In this document: piece by piece, positions 1-6,766 of the stretch
Numbering within the stretch: the stretch's first letter is position 1
How the letters are laid out: the number at the start of each line of letters is the position of its first letter
NCBI RefSeq assembly: GCF_946221515.1
Contig: NZ_CAMJVK010000007.1
Coordinates: 1-40,356, forward strand
DNA: 40,356 nucleotides
Direction: 5' to 3'
Source: an uncultured Fenollaria sp.
Lineage (GTDB): Bacteria; Bacillota; Clostridia; Tissierellales; Peptoniphilaceae
Made by a program: the position numbers and the translations under genes
Notes under the pieces: generated by a model
Seen by the model: only the letters and a program-made list of their open reading frames with translations
Told to the model about the DNA's origin: nothing
Database searches by the model: none

Positions 1-41
1 AGTTTACCAATTTCTGAATAAACTCTAACTCCTTTTTCCAT
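1..41 (-). CDS. arcA: Arginine deiminase, N-terminal fragment (cut by window edge)
   Basis: Only the first 13 codons lie in the window. Read on the minus strand they give MEKGVRVYSEIGKL, which matches the conserved start of arginine deiminases (typically xxVYSEIGKLKKVLLHRPG). The enzyme converts arginine to citrulline and ammonia, the first step of the cytoplasmic ATP-yielding arginine deiminase pathway. A good ribosome site, AGGAG (49-53), sits 7 bases before the ATG at 41, and a promoter lies at 79-107. The catalytic part is outside the window, so the call rests on the N-terminal motif and the start signals alone. Confidence 0.7.
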   Translation of the reverse strand, partial: MEKGVRVYSEIGK

Positions 42-78
42 AAAATCACTCCTTTTTTTATTATTAGCTTACGCTTAT

Positions 79-107
79 ATTCTATCACAATGGATATCCT
101 TTTACAA
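79..107 (-). promoter_or_regulatory. Promoter of arcA
   Basis: On the minus strand a TTGTAA -35 (102-107) and a TAGAAT -10 (79-84) are separated by 17 bases, about 38 bases before the arcA start codon. It is divergent from the promoter of the redox operon. Between them (108-273) the DNA is very AT-rich and I see no gene in it. Confidence 0.55.
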
Positions 108-278
108 GAACTATTTACCCAATTTATCTTTTAATTAAACTAAACCGATATAGAGATTGTTTATGACAATGGCCTATAGTATAAATATAATTTTAAAGCA
201 ATAGTACATATAATATGAAAGAAGTTTTAAGTAAACACTATTGTTACTATTTTGTAAATATTATTTGCTTCAATTGAC

Positions 279-307
279 TTGTAAAGAAAAAATTTATATT
301 GTATAAT
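279..307 (+). promoter_or_regulatory. Promoter of the redoxin operon
   Basis: TTGTAA (279-284) and a perfect TATAAT (302-307) are 17 bases apart. A TTGACT at 274-279 is a better -35 hexamer but its spacing (22) is too long. Upstream, at 237-246, lies ACTATTGTTA, which resembles ACTATTGTAA at 2549-2558 in the leader of the marR gene. Confidence 0.6.
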
Positions 308-352
308 TGTTTTGTAATTCGAAGAAATCATTTTAATTTTATGGAGGGAAAA

Positions 353-1483
353 ATGAAAAATCTAAAAAAACTTTTAATTTTATTAATGATGACAAGCTTA
401 TTCTTATTTAGCTGCAATAAGTCATCAGGAAACGATTACGTTGTTGATCAAAGTGAGATCAAATCAAATGAAGAAGACATGGACAAAGGCACTATCGCCA
501 TCAAGACTAGCGGTGTTAAGTACACTTTAAACCCTGAAGTTTGGGGCAAGCCTTTCGAGAACATCCACGTTTACAACGAACTACTTGAAAAGAGAGACCA
601 CGCTGGCGACATCTACGGCGGCGTTAAATCAAGCTTTGCTAATACTGAACAAGCAGATGCATACGCAAAACTACTTATGGATCAAACACTTAGTGAAGAA
701 GATAAAAAAGCAGAACTTGATAAAGTTATCAATGAATTTTCTAAGATGTGGGCTATAAATGTTATAGCTGATGACAAGATGCCAAAGGACGACGAAGGCT
801 TAAAGGCACTAACAGGCTTTGACAACAACGAAAAGCTAGCAAGCACAGACGGCTACAACTACGTTTGGTCATACATGAACAAGGCTGAAGGACTTACAGG
901 CGAAGATCAAGAAATTTATGACAAGCTATATGAAGACCTTGACAATGTTAAAAAATCTATCAAAGTAGCTAAACCACTTAGCGTTGACGGCGAATCAGGT
1001 GCAGCTGCAAAATTCGATTTCGATACAAAAGACATCTACGGCAAAGACTTCTCCGCTAAAGAATACCTAGCTGAACATGAATACACTATCATGAACGTTT
1101 GGGGAACATTCTGCGGACCATGTAAAGCTGAAATGCCAGACCTAGCTAAAGTTTATGAAGAATACAAAGACAAAATCGGTTTCTTAGGCGTTGTATCAGA
1201 CGTAGCTCCAGAAGATGATAAGATGAGCGACGCTATGAAACAAAATCGTGACGATATTATCGCACTTGGCAAAAGAATCATTGAAGATAAAGGATGTAAT
1301 TATCCAAACCTAATCCCAACACAAGAGATGAACGACAAGTTCCTAGCAGCTGTAACAGGTTACCCAACAACATTCGTTCTTGATAAAGAAGGTAACATCG
1401 TTGGCTCACCTATCATCGGCGCTCAAAGCTACGAAGGCTTCAAAGAACTTTGTGAACAATTCGTTCCAAAAGAAATGAAATAA
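353..1483 (+). CDS. TlpA/ResA-like thioredoxin-fold lipoprotein
   Basis: Extracytoplasmic thiol-disulfide protein of 376 residues. The start is placed at ATG 353, not at the longer in-frame reading from 299, because GGAGGG (343-348) precedes it and the product then begins with a lipoprotein signal (MKNLKK, hydrophobic run, lipobox LFSC). Residues about 25-225 form a charged region I do not recognise. The C-terminal ~150 residues are a TlpA/AhpC-TSA type domain with the WGTFCGPC active site (redox cysteines 254 and 257) and the cis-proline region GYPTTFVLD near the end. The next two genes, 1485-1625 and 1630-2520, follow within a few bases, so an operon is likely. Family knowledge says such domains reduce or shuffle disulfides outside the membrane; the physiological partner is not visible. 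The N-terminal extension is unusual for a TlpA protein. Confidence 0.88.
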   Translation: MKNLKKLLILLMMTSLFLFSCNKSSGNDYVVDQSEIKSNEEDMDKGTIAIKTSGVKYTLNPEVWGKPFENIHVYNELLEKRDHAGDIYGGVKSSFANTEQADAYAKLLMDQTLSEEDKKAELDKVINEFSKMWAINVIADDKMPKDDEGLKALTGFDNNEKLASTDGYNYVWSYMNKAEGLTGEDQEIYDKLYEDLDNVKKSIKVAKPLSVDGESGAAAKFDFDTKDIYGKDFSAKEYLAEHEYTIMNVWGTFCGPCKAEMPDLAKVYEEYKDKIGFLGVVSDVAPEDDKMSDAMKQNRDDIIALGKRIIEDKGCNYPNLIPTQEMNDKFLAAVTGYPTTFVLDKEGNIVGSPIIGAQSYEGFKELCEQFVPKEMK

Positions 1484-1484
1484 G

Positions 1485-1625
1485 ATGAAGAAGAAAAAAG
1501 TCACACAATATGTATTCTTAGCCATGGCCATAGCATTTTTGTTAATTGGCGTGAAAAGGCTTGATTACTTGACAGTTTTTAAGAAAGCAGCCAACATCTG
1601 CTTTGAATGCATAGGACTAGGTTAG
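1485..1625 (+). CDS. Small CXXC membrane protein (CD1871A-like)
   Basis: A 46-residue protein starting at ATG 1485, one base after the redoxin stop codon. It has a basic start (MKKKKV), one membrane helix (about residues 8-23), and a C-terminal ICFECIGLG tail with a CXXC pair near the end. This matches the small 'CD1871A family CXXC motif-containing' proteins that I recall between a redoxin and a 4Fe-4S membrane protein in many clostridia. The arrangement here (redoxin, this gene, Fe-S protein, all tightly packed) is the same. The cysteine pair may relay electrons across or at the membrane; this is inference. The gene is easily missed because of its size, but spacing and motif support it. Confidence 0.8.
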   Translation: MKKKKVTQYVFLAMAIAFLLIGVKRLDYLTVFKKAANICFECIGLG

Positions 1626-1629
1626 AATT

Positions 1630-2520
1630 ATGAAGATAGTTAAAAAATCAAAAAGATGGATGTCGCAAGTATTATTCTTCTTCGCATCCAATCCAATACT
1701 ACCAAATTATTTAAAAGGCAAAATATATCAAGGCGATTTGAAGAAGTACTGTGTACCAACACTGAACTGCTACTCATGCCCTGCTGCGCTTGGAGCCTGC
1801 CCCATAGGCTCCTTGCAAGCATCCATCGGCTCGCCCGCACACGCAATAGCTTTTTACGTACTAGGATTTTTATTCTTATTCGGAATACTTTTAGGTAGAT
1901 TCATCTGCGGCTTTTTATGCCCATTTGGACTAGTTCAAGACCTTTTATACAAGATCAAGACAAAGAAGCTTGTGATTAAACCAAAAGTCGCTAAGTACCT
2001 AAGCTACATAAAATACGTCGTGCTAGCAGTCTTTGTAATAGGCATGCCACTACTACTAAAGGATGATTATGGAATGAGTAACCCATACTTCTGTAAACTT
2101 ATCTGCCCACAAGGCATACTAGAAGGAGGATTACCATTAATCGCTAAAAATGCAGATCTAAGAAGCATGCTAGGAACACTGTTCTTTTCAAAACTTACTA
2201 TTTTAATAGTAGTTGTCCTAGTAAGTATATTCTCATACAGAGTCTTCTGCCGCTTCATCTGCCCACTAGGCGCTATATACGGCCTATTCAACAAGATAAG
2301 CTTCTATAACTTCTCCATCGACTCATCATGCATACACTGTAAAAAATGCGAGAAAGTTTGTAAGTTCGGCATAAAGACATACGAGAACCCAAATTCACCA
2401 GAGTGTATCAGGTGTAACGACTGCGTAAGACATTGCCCAGTAAATGCAATAAAAGTAAACCATCTATTCGGTCAAGTAGGCTGCAAAAACTGCTCAAAGA
2501 AAGAAAATTTGACAAAGTAG
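1630..2520 (+). CDS. NapH/polyferredoxin-like 4Fe-4S membrane protein
   Basis: A 296-residue integral membrane iron-sulfur protein. Membrane helices are visible at about 72-95, 125-143 and 186-205. Cysteine motifs flank them: CGFLCPFG (93-97), CKLICPQG (155-159) and CRFICPLG (207-211), the pattern of the NapH/RdxA/CcoG group. Two classical 4Fe-4S clusters follow at 234-244 (CIHCKKCEKVC) and 259-269 (CIRCNDCVRHCP), then a final CKNC (285-288). Extra cysteines lie at 41, 47, 50 and 57. The ATG is 4 bases after the stop of the CXXC gene, so translation is probably coupled. Relatives move electrons through the membrane; here the likely acceptor is the CXXC protein or the thioredoxin-fold lipoprotein of the same operon (inference). 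The -35 box of the marR promoter overlaps its 3' end. Confidence 0.88.
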   Translation: MKIVKKSKRWMSQVLFFFASNPILPNYLKGKIYQGDLKKYCVPTLNCYSCPAALGACPIGSLQASIGSPAHAIAFYVLGFLFLFGILLGRFICGFLCPFGLVQDLLYKIKTKKLVIKPKVAKYLSYIKYVVLAVFVIGMPLLLKDDYGMSNPYFCKLICPQGILEGGLPLIAKNADLRSMLGTLFFSKLTILIVVVLVSIFSYRVFCRFICPLGAIYGLFNKISFYNFSIDSSCIHCKKCEKVCKFGIKTYENPNSPECIRCNDCVRHCPVNAIKVNHLFGQVGCKNCSKKENLTK

Positions 2521-2537
2521 CTACTTTATTGTATAAT
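2509..2537 (+). promoter_or_regulatory. Perfect consensus promoter for the MarR gene
   Basis: TTGACA (2509-2514) and TATAAT (2532-2537) with exactly 17 bases between them, a full match to the sigma-A consensus. The -35 lies inside the last codons of the upstream Fe-S gene, whose stop is at 2518-2520. The leader contains ACTATTGTAA (2549-2558), resembling a site before the redoxin promoter, and is a candidate operator. Confidence 0.85.
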
Positions 2538-2577
2538 AATATAATAATACTATTGTAAACACTTGAAGGAGGATACG

Positions 2578-3039
2578 ATGGACGAGATTATTCGTGATAT
2601 AGAGCTGTTTTTAAGGAGAGCCGACTTTGCAGTCAGAGTCGAAGGTAGAAAGGTTTTGTCAGAGATATCAGTGACACCACCACAATTCTCAGCACTTCAA
2701 TTTATAGTAAAAGAAAAAGACAATCCAATCAGCATAGGCGACTTAAGTAGATCCATGGGCCTTGCATTTTCAACCGTAACCGACCTTATCGATAGGATGG
2801 AAAAGCTAGGCTTTGTTGAGAGACGCAAAGACGAACACGACAGAAGAGTCATACGCATCTACCCACTTGAAAAAGGCATAGACGTCTTTGACCAAGTTGT
2901 TGCTCACAGAGTTAGCTTCGTTGAGGGCGTAATCGATGGTCACTACACAGACGAAGAGAAAGAGCACGTTCGTAATGAGCTTAAGAAGCTGTCCGAGCTG
3001 CTTAGAGAGAGCAAGAATAAATTAGAAAAGAAAAATTAA
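2578..3039 (+). CDS. MarR-family transcriptional regulator
   Basis: A 153-residue winged-helix regulator. The start is ATG 2578, because AAGGAGG (2566-2572) precedes it; a TTG reading from 2563 would start inside the ribosome site. The protein has the MarR layout: N-terminal dimerisation helices, then a recognition segment (PPQFSALQFIVKE, SIGDLSRSMGLAFSTVTDLIDRMEKLGFVERR) and the wing DEHDRRVIRIYPLEKG, followed by C-terminal dimerisation helices. Members bind palindromic operators and often respond to oxidants or phenolics. It has its own very strong promoter, so tight autorepression would be expected. Its target may include the upstream redox operon, based on a shared short motif; this is inference. 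No reactive cysteine is present, so direct thiol sensing seems unlikely. Confidence 0.9.
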   Translation: MDEIIRDIELFLRRADFAVRVEGRKVLSEISVTPPQFSALQFIVKEKDNPISIGDLSRSMGLAFSTVTDLIDRMEKLGFVERRKDEHDRRVIRIYPLEKGIDVFDQVVAHRVSFVEGVIDGHYTDEEKEHVRNELKKLSELLRESKNKLEKKN

Positions 3040-3050
3040 TATTTACTTGA

Positions 3051-3080
3051 AGAGTCATACGAGAGTGTGGCTCTTTTTTT
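3051..3080 (+). terminator. Terminator of the MarR gene
   Basis: A 10-bp stem AGAGTCATAC/GTGTGGCTCT with a GAGA loop is followed by seven T residues, 11 bases after the stop codon. Confidence 0.9.
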
Positions 3081-3099
3081 GCTTTGATTATGGCTTAAG

Positions 3100-3297
3100 A
3101 GCGATTTTACTAAGATGAGTAATTTTAATAGAGAAAGCGATTTTGATGGCGATAGTGATTTTGTTTGAGCAAACGATTTTGATAAAGATGGTGATTTTAC
3201 TAGCTATAGTTGTTTTCATAGAGAAAGTGATTTTACTAGAGATAGTGATTTTACTTACTATGCAATTTTGCTAGTCTTAGCAGTTTTGATGAGGTGA
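3100..3297 (+). repeat. Eleven-unit degenerate 18-bp tandem array
   Basis: Units start at 3100 and every 18 bases after that. A typical unit is AGTGATTTTACTAGAGAT, and the TTTT at unit positions 6-9 is kept in all eleven copies while the rest drifts. The array fills the gap between the convergent MarR and ABC genes and is preceded by GATTATGG (3086-3093). One frame reads as a hexapeptide repeat (SDFTxx), but it has an in-frame TGA and no ribosome site, so I treat it as non-coding. Related arrays lie at 19762-19833 and 20109-20252. Confidence 0.8.
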
Positions 3298-3332
3298 AAA
3301 AAGGTTATCGGGGAAAACCATAAGCGTGGCAA

Positions 3333-3361
3333 ATTAAAAGATCCCGAAAATATTCGGGATC
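3333..3361 (-). terminator. Terminator of the ABC exporter operon
   Basis: GATCCCGAA (3340-3348) and TTCGGGATC (3353-3361) form a 9-bp stem directly after the stop codon at 3362, followed on the minus strand by TTTTAATTT. It is part of a 50-bp sequence repeated at 6717-6766. Confidence 0.85.
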
Positions 3362-3385
3362 CTATATAGATATATTAAAATTAAA
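3336..3385. repeat. Direct repeat flanking the ABC pair, copy 1
   Basis: Fifty bases nearly identical to 6717-6766 (two mismatches by eye), in the same orientation. It contains the GATCCCGA..TCGGGATC hairpin and continues into the last codons of the ABC gene. The two copies bracket the exporter operon. Confidence 0.8.
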
Positions 3386-4963
3386 AACATTATCACCAGT
3401 ACTTATTAGCTCTTCATCATGAGATATTGTCAAAACTAGCTTTTCTTTAGATACTTTTTTTAATGTATCAATAATAATTTCTTTTGAGGCTCTATCTAAA
3501 TGAGATGTCGGCTCGTCTAAAAGAACTATGTCCTTGTCCATAGCTAGTGTGTACGCAAGCGATAGTCTTTGCCTTTGTCCTTCGGAAATTTGATCTTGCT
3601 CAATGAATCTTTCCAGCAATTCATGATAATTACTAGCTTGAAATTCATCTGGGACTATTGCAACGCTCTTTAATATATTTATCATCTCTTCGTCTGTAAT
3701 ACTAGCTCTAATATTTGTAAAAACTGTTTTTAAATCGCCGTCTATAATTGGCGAATCTTGCTGCATATAAGCAAGACAGTTCGAAATATAATTTCTTGAG
3801 CAATCTTTAATATCTTTGCCATAAAGTTTTATCGTACCACTATAATCAATAGTTTTATCTCCAAGTATCGCTTTAAAAAATGTTGTCTTGCCAATACCTT
3901 TTTCTCCCTTTATTATATACAAGCCATTGTTAGATACCTTCATATCATCAAGGCAAAGTTCATGATTTGCTAGTTTTAATTTTAAATCTTTTACCTCTAA
4001 TGCTGAGCCTGTCTTTTCAATGTATTCTTCAGATATTACTTCATCATTAGCGCCTAAAAACATCTCTATGCTTTTATATGCTGTTTTCTTTTTTTCTAAG
4101 TCTGCTATATAATCAACGGTATTTCTGAAAATCCCCATAAAGCTTGTAATAGTTAGAAGAAGAGCCATTAGCTCTCCAAGTGTAATATCAATTTTCCAAA
4201 AATATATAATTATTATCGGTAGATATGTTTGTGCAAAACCTAAGATATATGGCATGAACATATATTTTAAGCTTGCCATATTTGCATCTTTAAAAGCAAT
4301 TTTATACTTTTTAAATCTTCTGTCGTATTCTTCTTCATATTTTGAATCAGTGTATTTTGCTCTATCTAAGATTGTTTCGTAGATATAATTATTATACTCT
4401 TTAAGATTTTCGTTCTTTTCTAAGAGTATCTCTTCTTTTTTATATAACTTATCTTTAAAAATAAAGCTGTATGCTAAGAGTGAAAGTCCTATCACTACCA
4501 AGACCATTGCAATTCTAGCATCTAAAGTGACGATGTAGGCGGCACTTCCGATACTTGCAGCAATTACTAATAGATAATCCATGTATGAAGAAAATACAGA
4601 GATTACACTTTCTAAGTTGTCTGAAATAAGCGTGTAAAGTCTGTCTTTCTTGATATTTTCTTTAAATGCATGGTCTGTCATGGATGAATATACATTAAAT
4701 CTTAGTTTTGTAGCGAGATTTTTATTATATAGCTTTAGTGAGTATAGTAAAATCTGTCTTATGGCTGTCAAAGCAAGCATTAATATGACAAGCAAAATAA
4801 ATTCTTTTTTGATTCCTTTTTCAAAAATTAGTTTTACATGCTTATCAACTGTGTATTCAATTGTGTTATTTACAGTCCATACGTAAAATATTTCATATAA
4901 AAATACAAGTAGAAATACTGCTATGGCTTTGATGCTTTTGCTAAGCTTATATATCATCTTCAT
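3362..4963 (-). CDS. ABC exporter half-transporter (membrane domain + ATPase), second subunit
   Basis: A 533-residue fused permease-ATPase. ATG 4963 is chosen because AAGGAG stands just upstream; the longer reading from 4987 has no ribosome site. The gene overlaps the end of its partner by 17 bases, so the two are translationally coupled. An N-terminal domain with about six membrane helices (roughly 10-290) is followed by a nucleotide-binding domain with Walker A GEKGIGKTT (353-361), Q-loop glutamine in YMQQD (401-402), signature SEGQ (460-463; normally SGGQ), Walker B LLDEP (D483, E484) and switch histidine H515. With the upstream gene it should form a heterodimeric exporter of unknown cargo. 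No peptidase domain or precursor-peptide gene is seen beside it. Confidence 0.9.
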   Translation of the reverse strand: MKMIYKLSKSIKAIAVFLLVFLYEIFYVWTVNNTIEYTVDKHVKLIFEKGIKKEFILLVILMLALTAIRQILLYSLKLYNKNLATKLRFNVYSSMTDHAFKENIKKDRLYTLISDNLESVISVFSSYMDYLLVIAASIGSAAYIVTLDARIAMVLVVIGLSLLAYSFIFKDKLYKKEEILLEKNENLKEYNNYIYETILDRAKYTDSKYEEEYDRRFKKYKIAFKDANMASLKYMFMPYILGFAQTYLPIIIIYFWKIDITLGELMALLLTITSFMGIFRNTVDYIADLEKKKTAYKSIEMFLGANDEVISEEYIEKTGSALEVKDLKLKLANHELCLDDMKVSNNGLYIIKGEKGIGKTTFFKAILGDKTIDYSGTIKLYGKDIKDCSRNYISNCLAYMQQDSPIIDGDLKTVFTNIRASITDEEMINILKSVAIVPDEFQASNYHELLERFIEQDQISEGQRQRLSLAYTLAMDKDIVLLDEPTSHLDRASKEIIIDTLKKVSKEKLVLTISHDEELISTGDNVFNFNISI

Positions 4964-6545
4964 TTTGACTCTCCTTAACGCTTGCATCTTTCACAATATA
5001 AAGCTTATCTGCATATTCATCGAGGTAATTGTCATGATAAGCAAGGATATATGTTCTCTTCTTCGAATCTTTTTTGATAAATTCAAATAATTTTTCTTTG
5101 TTCTTCGCATCAAGAGACGCACCTGGCTCGTCAAGAAAGACTAGTAGTGGTTCACTTGCTAGTGCTCTTATGATAAGAAGCAAATCCCTTTCACCGCCTG
5201 ATAGGCTATTAAAATCCTCTCTATCATATATCTTTTCTAAATCTGGCATAGACATGGAGCTAAGCAAATCATTAAGTTTAGCCTTATCCTTAATATTTAA
5301 AACTTCTTCTATAGAATTTCCTAGAAAAACACCATCTTTAAGTGAAATCGCTGCAATTTTTGTGAAATCCTCAGTTTTTGATATATGAGTATTGATTTGT
5401 GGAGACCATGTACCCATATCATAAGCGTTGTATAAAACGTTTAAAATCGTAGACTTGCCACTGCCAGAGCTGCCTTTAAAGATGTATAGTCCATTTTTAT
5501 TGAAATTCATAGCTGGAAAGGTTATTATCTTTCCATCAATATATGAAAATTCTCCTTTTTCAACAGCATATAATAAATTTTCGTCACTATCTATAAATTT
5601 ATAAGGTTTTTCCTTCTTTACAAGCTCTGTTACAGCCCGTATCTCATTCATCTTGCTAGCATTTTCACTTTTATTATTTATCATTTCTAAGATTGATAGA
5701 CAGGCTGGCAATAAAAATCTACTGTAAATGTTTGTTGAGATTAAAAAACCACCTGGACTAATATCGCCCTTTAAAAGTAAATAACCTGAGTATAGGGGCA
5801 CAAGTAGAACCACGATTATATTAAGAGTTTCTCTTAGAAGAGTTAGAACCGCTTCAAAAAATAAAACTTTCTTCTCTTTCTTAAGAATAGTATTCAAATT
5901 CTTTGAGTAAACATTCTTGCTAATATTTTCTATACCATTGTAATAAATCCAGTCAATATTATTTATGCTGTTAAGGAAGATGCTGTCCTTTTGTCCACTC
6001 AAGTTTGATATTTCATCGTTTAAAGCGTCTGTTCTTTTACTTATTAAGTAAGTTATTAGTGCAAATGGCATTAGAATAAGTATTATTAATAAAATCTTAT
6101 ATGTAACGGCGATGTATAAATAAATTGAAAACAAAATAATTTCTAGGCCATAGTACACAATTGTGTAGAGATTATCAGCATCTAAAGAAACCATATCTAC
6201 AAGGTTTCTGTCAAGGTTTGTCCTGCCGCCAAGTGAATACATCAGGATTCTGTTTCTGAATTTCAAAGGAGAATTAAATAAAAGCCTCTTTCTATGTATA
6301 GATGATAACTCTAGCTTTTCTCTAGAAATAATATACTCTTCAAAAAATTGGTCGCAAAAGAATATAGCTAATGACATGAAGATAATGTTTAGCATAAGAA
6401 CAGAAAACTTCATCGAACCAAGCATAATGTAATCAACGCTCATTTTCAAAACATAGTTCATATATATGGAAAGAGCCGATGAAATTATTGATATGATAAC
6501 TATCTTTAATATTGAACTTTTTCTTGCTTTTAATAAAGTAAACAT
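4947..6545 (-). CDS. ABC exporter half-transporter, first subunit, Q-loop glutamine missing
   Basis: A 532-residue fused permease-ATPase, first gene of the exporter pair. ATG 6545 follows AAGGAG; the longer frame to 6623 has no start signals. The membrane region (about 15-285) precedes an ATPase domain with Walker A GSSGSGKST (358-366), signature LSGGE (448-452), Walker B FLDEP (D472, E473) and H-loop histidine 504. Where a Q-loop glutamine is expected (AYVPQ in most exporters) the sequence reads AAISLKDG (about 399-404), so the glutamine seems replaced. Such asymmetry is common in heterodimeric exporters where one site is weak. Substrate unknown; candidates by family are lipids, drugs or small peptides. 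Confidence 0.9.
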   Translation of the reverse strand: MFTLLKARKSSILKIVIISIISSALSIYMNYVLKMSVDYIMLGSMKFSVLMLNIIFMSLAIFFCDQFFEEYIISREKLELSSIHRKRLLFNSPLKFRNRILMYSLGGRTNLDRNLVDMVSLDADNLYTIVYYGLEIILFSIYLYIAVTYKILLIILILMPFALITYLISKRTDALNDEISNLSGQKDSIFLNSINNIDWIYYNGIENISKNVYSKNLNTILKKEKKVLFFEAVLTLLRETLNIIVVLLVPLYSGYLLLKGDISPGGFLISTNIYSRFLLPACLSILEMINNKSENASKMNEIRAVTELVKKEKPYKFIDSDENLLYAVEKGEFSYIDGKIITFPAMNFNKNGLYIFKGSSGSGKSTILNVLYNAYDMGTWSPQINTHISKTEDFTKIAAISLKDGVFLGNSIEEVLNIKDKAKLNDLLSSMSMPDLEKIYDREDFNSLSGGERDLLLIIRALASEPLLVFLDEPGASLDAKNKEKLFEFIKKDSKKRTYILAYHDNYLDEYADKLYIVKDASVKESQNEDDI

Positions 6546-6716
6546 AAGTAACTCCTTATTGCATTTACATTTATTTATTAAGTGCTTTATTAAAATTAAA
6601 TGTATATACAGATAAACTCGCAAAGTGTTTTTCTCACTGCTTGTAATTAGTATTTTATCACATTTTACTAATCAGTTCAAACAAAATCTATCCATCTTAA
6701 TTGATACAGACATATA

Positions 6717-6742
6717 AAAAGATCCCGAAAATAATCGGGATC
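6717..6742 (-). terminator. Terminator of the ribonucleotide reductase gene
   Basis: GATCCCGA (6721-6728) pairs with TCGGGATC (6735-6742), followed on the minus strand by TTTTTA. It lies 25 bases past the nrdJ stop and is nearly identical to the terminator at 3333-3361. Confidence 0.85.
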
Positions 6743-6766
6743 CTATATAGATATATTAAACTTAAA
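6717..6766. repeat. Direct repeat flanking the ABC pair, copy 2
   Basis: Second copy of the 50-bp repeat at 3336-3385. Here it lies entirely between the nrdJ stop codon and the terminator, whereas the other copy includes coding sequence. The ABC operon lies exactly between the copies. Confidence 0.8.

Noticed and set aside
299..352. Longer start for the thioredoxin-fold lipoprotein
   Set aside because: It would begin within the promoter -10 region and destroy the lipoprotein signal; ATG 353 has GGAGGG and a proper signal peptide.
3100..3297. A protein with hexapeptide repeats (SDFTxx) encoded by the 18-bp array
   Set aside because: The frame is broken by TGA, has no start codon with a ribosome site, and TTTT conservation is at the DNA level; a decayed gene cannot be fully excluded.
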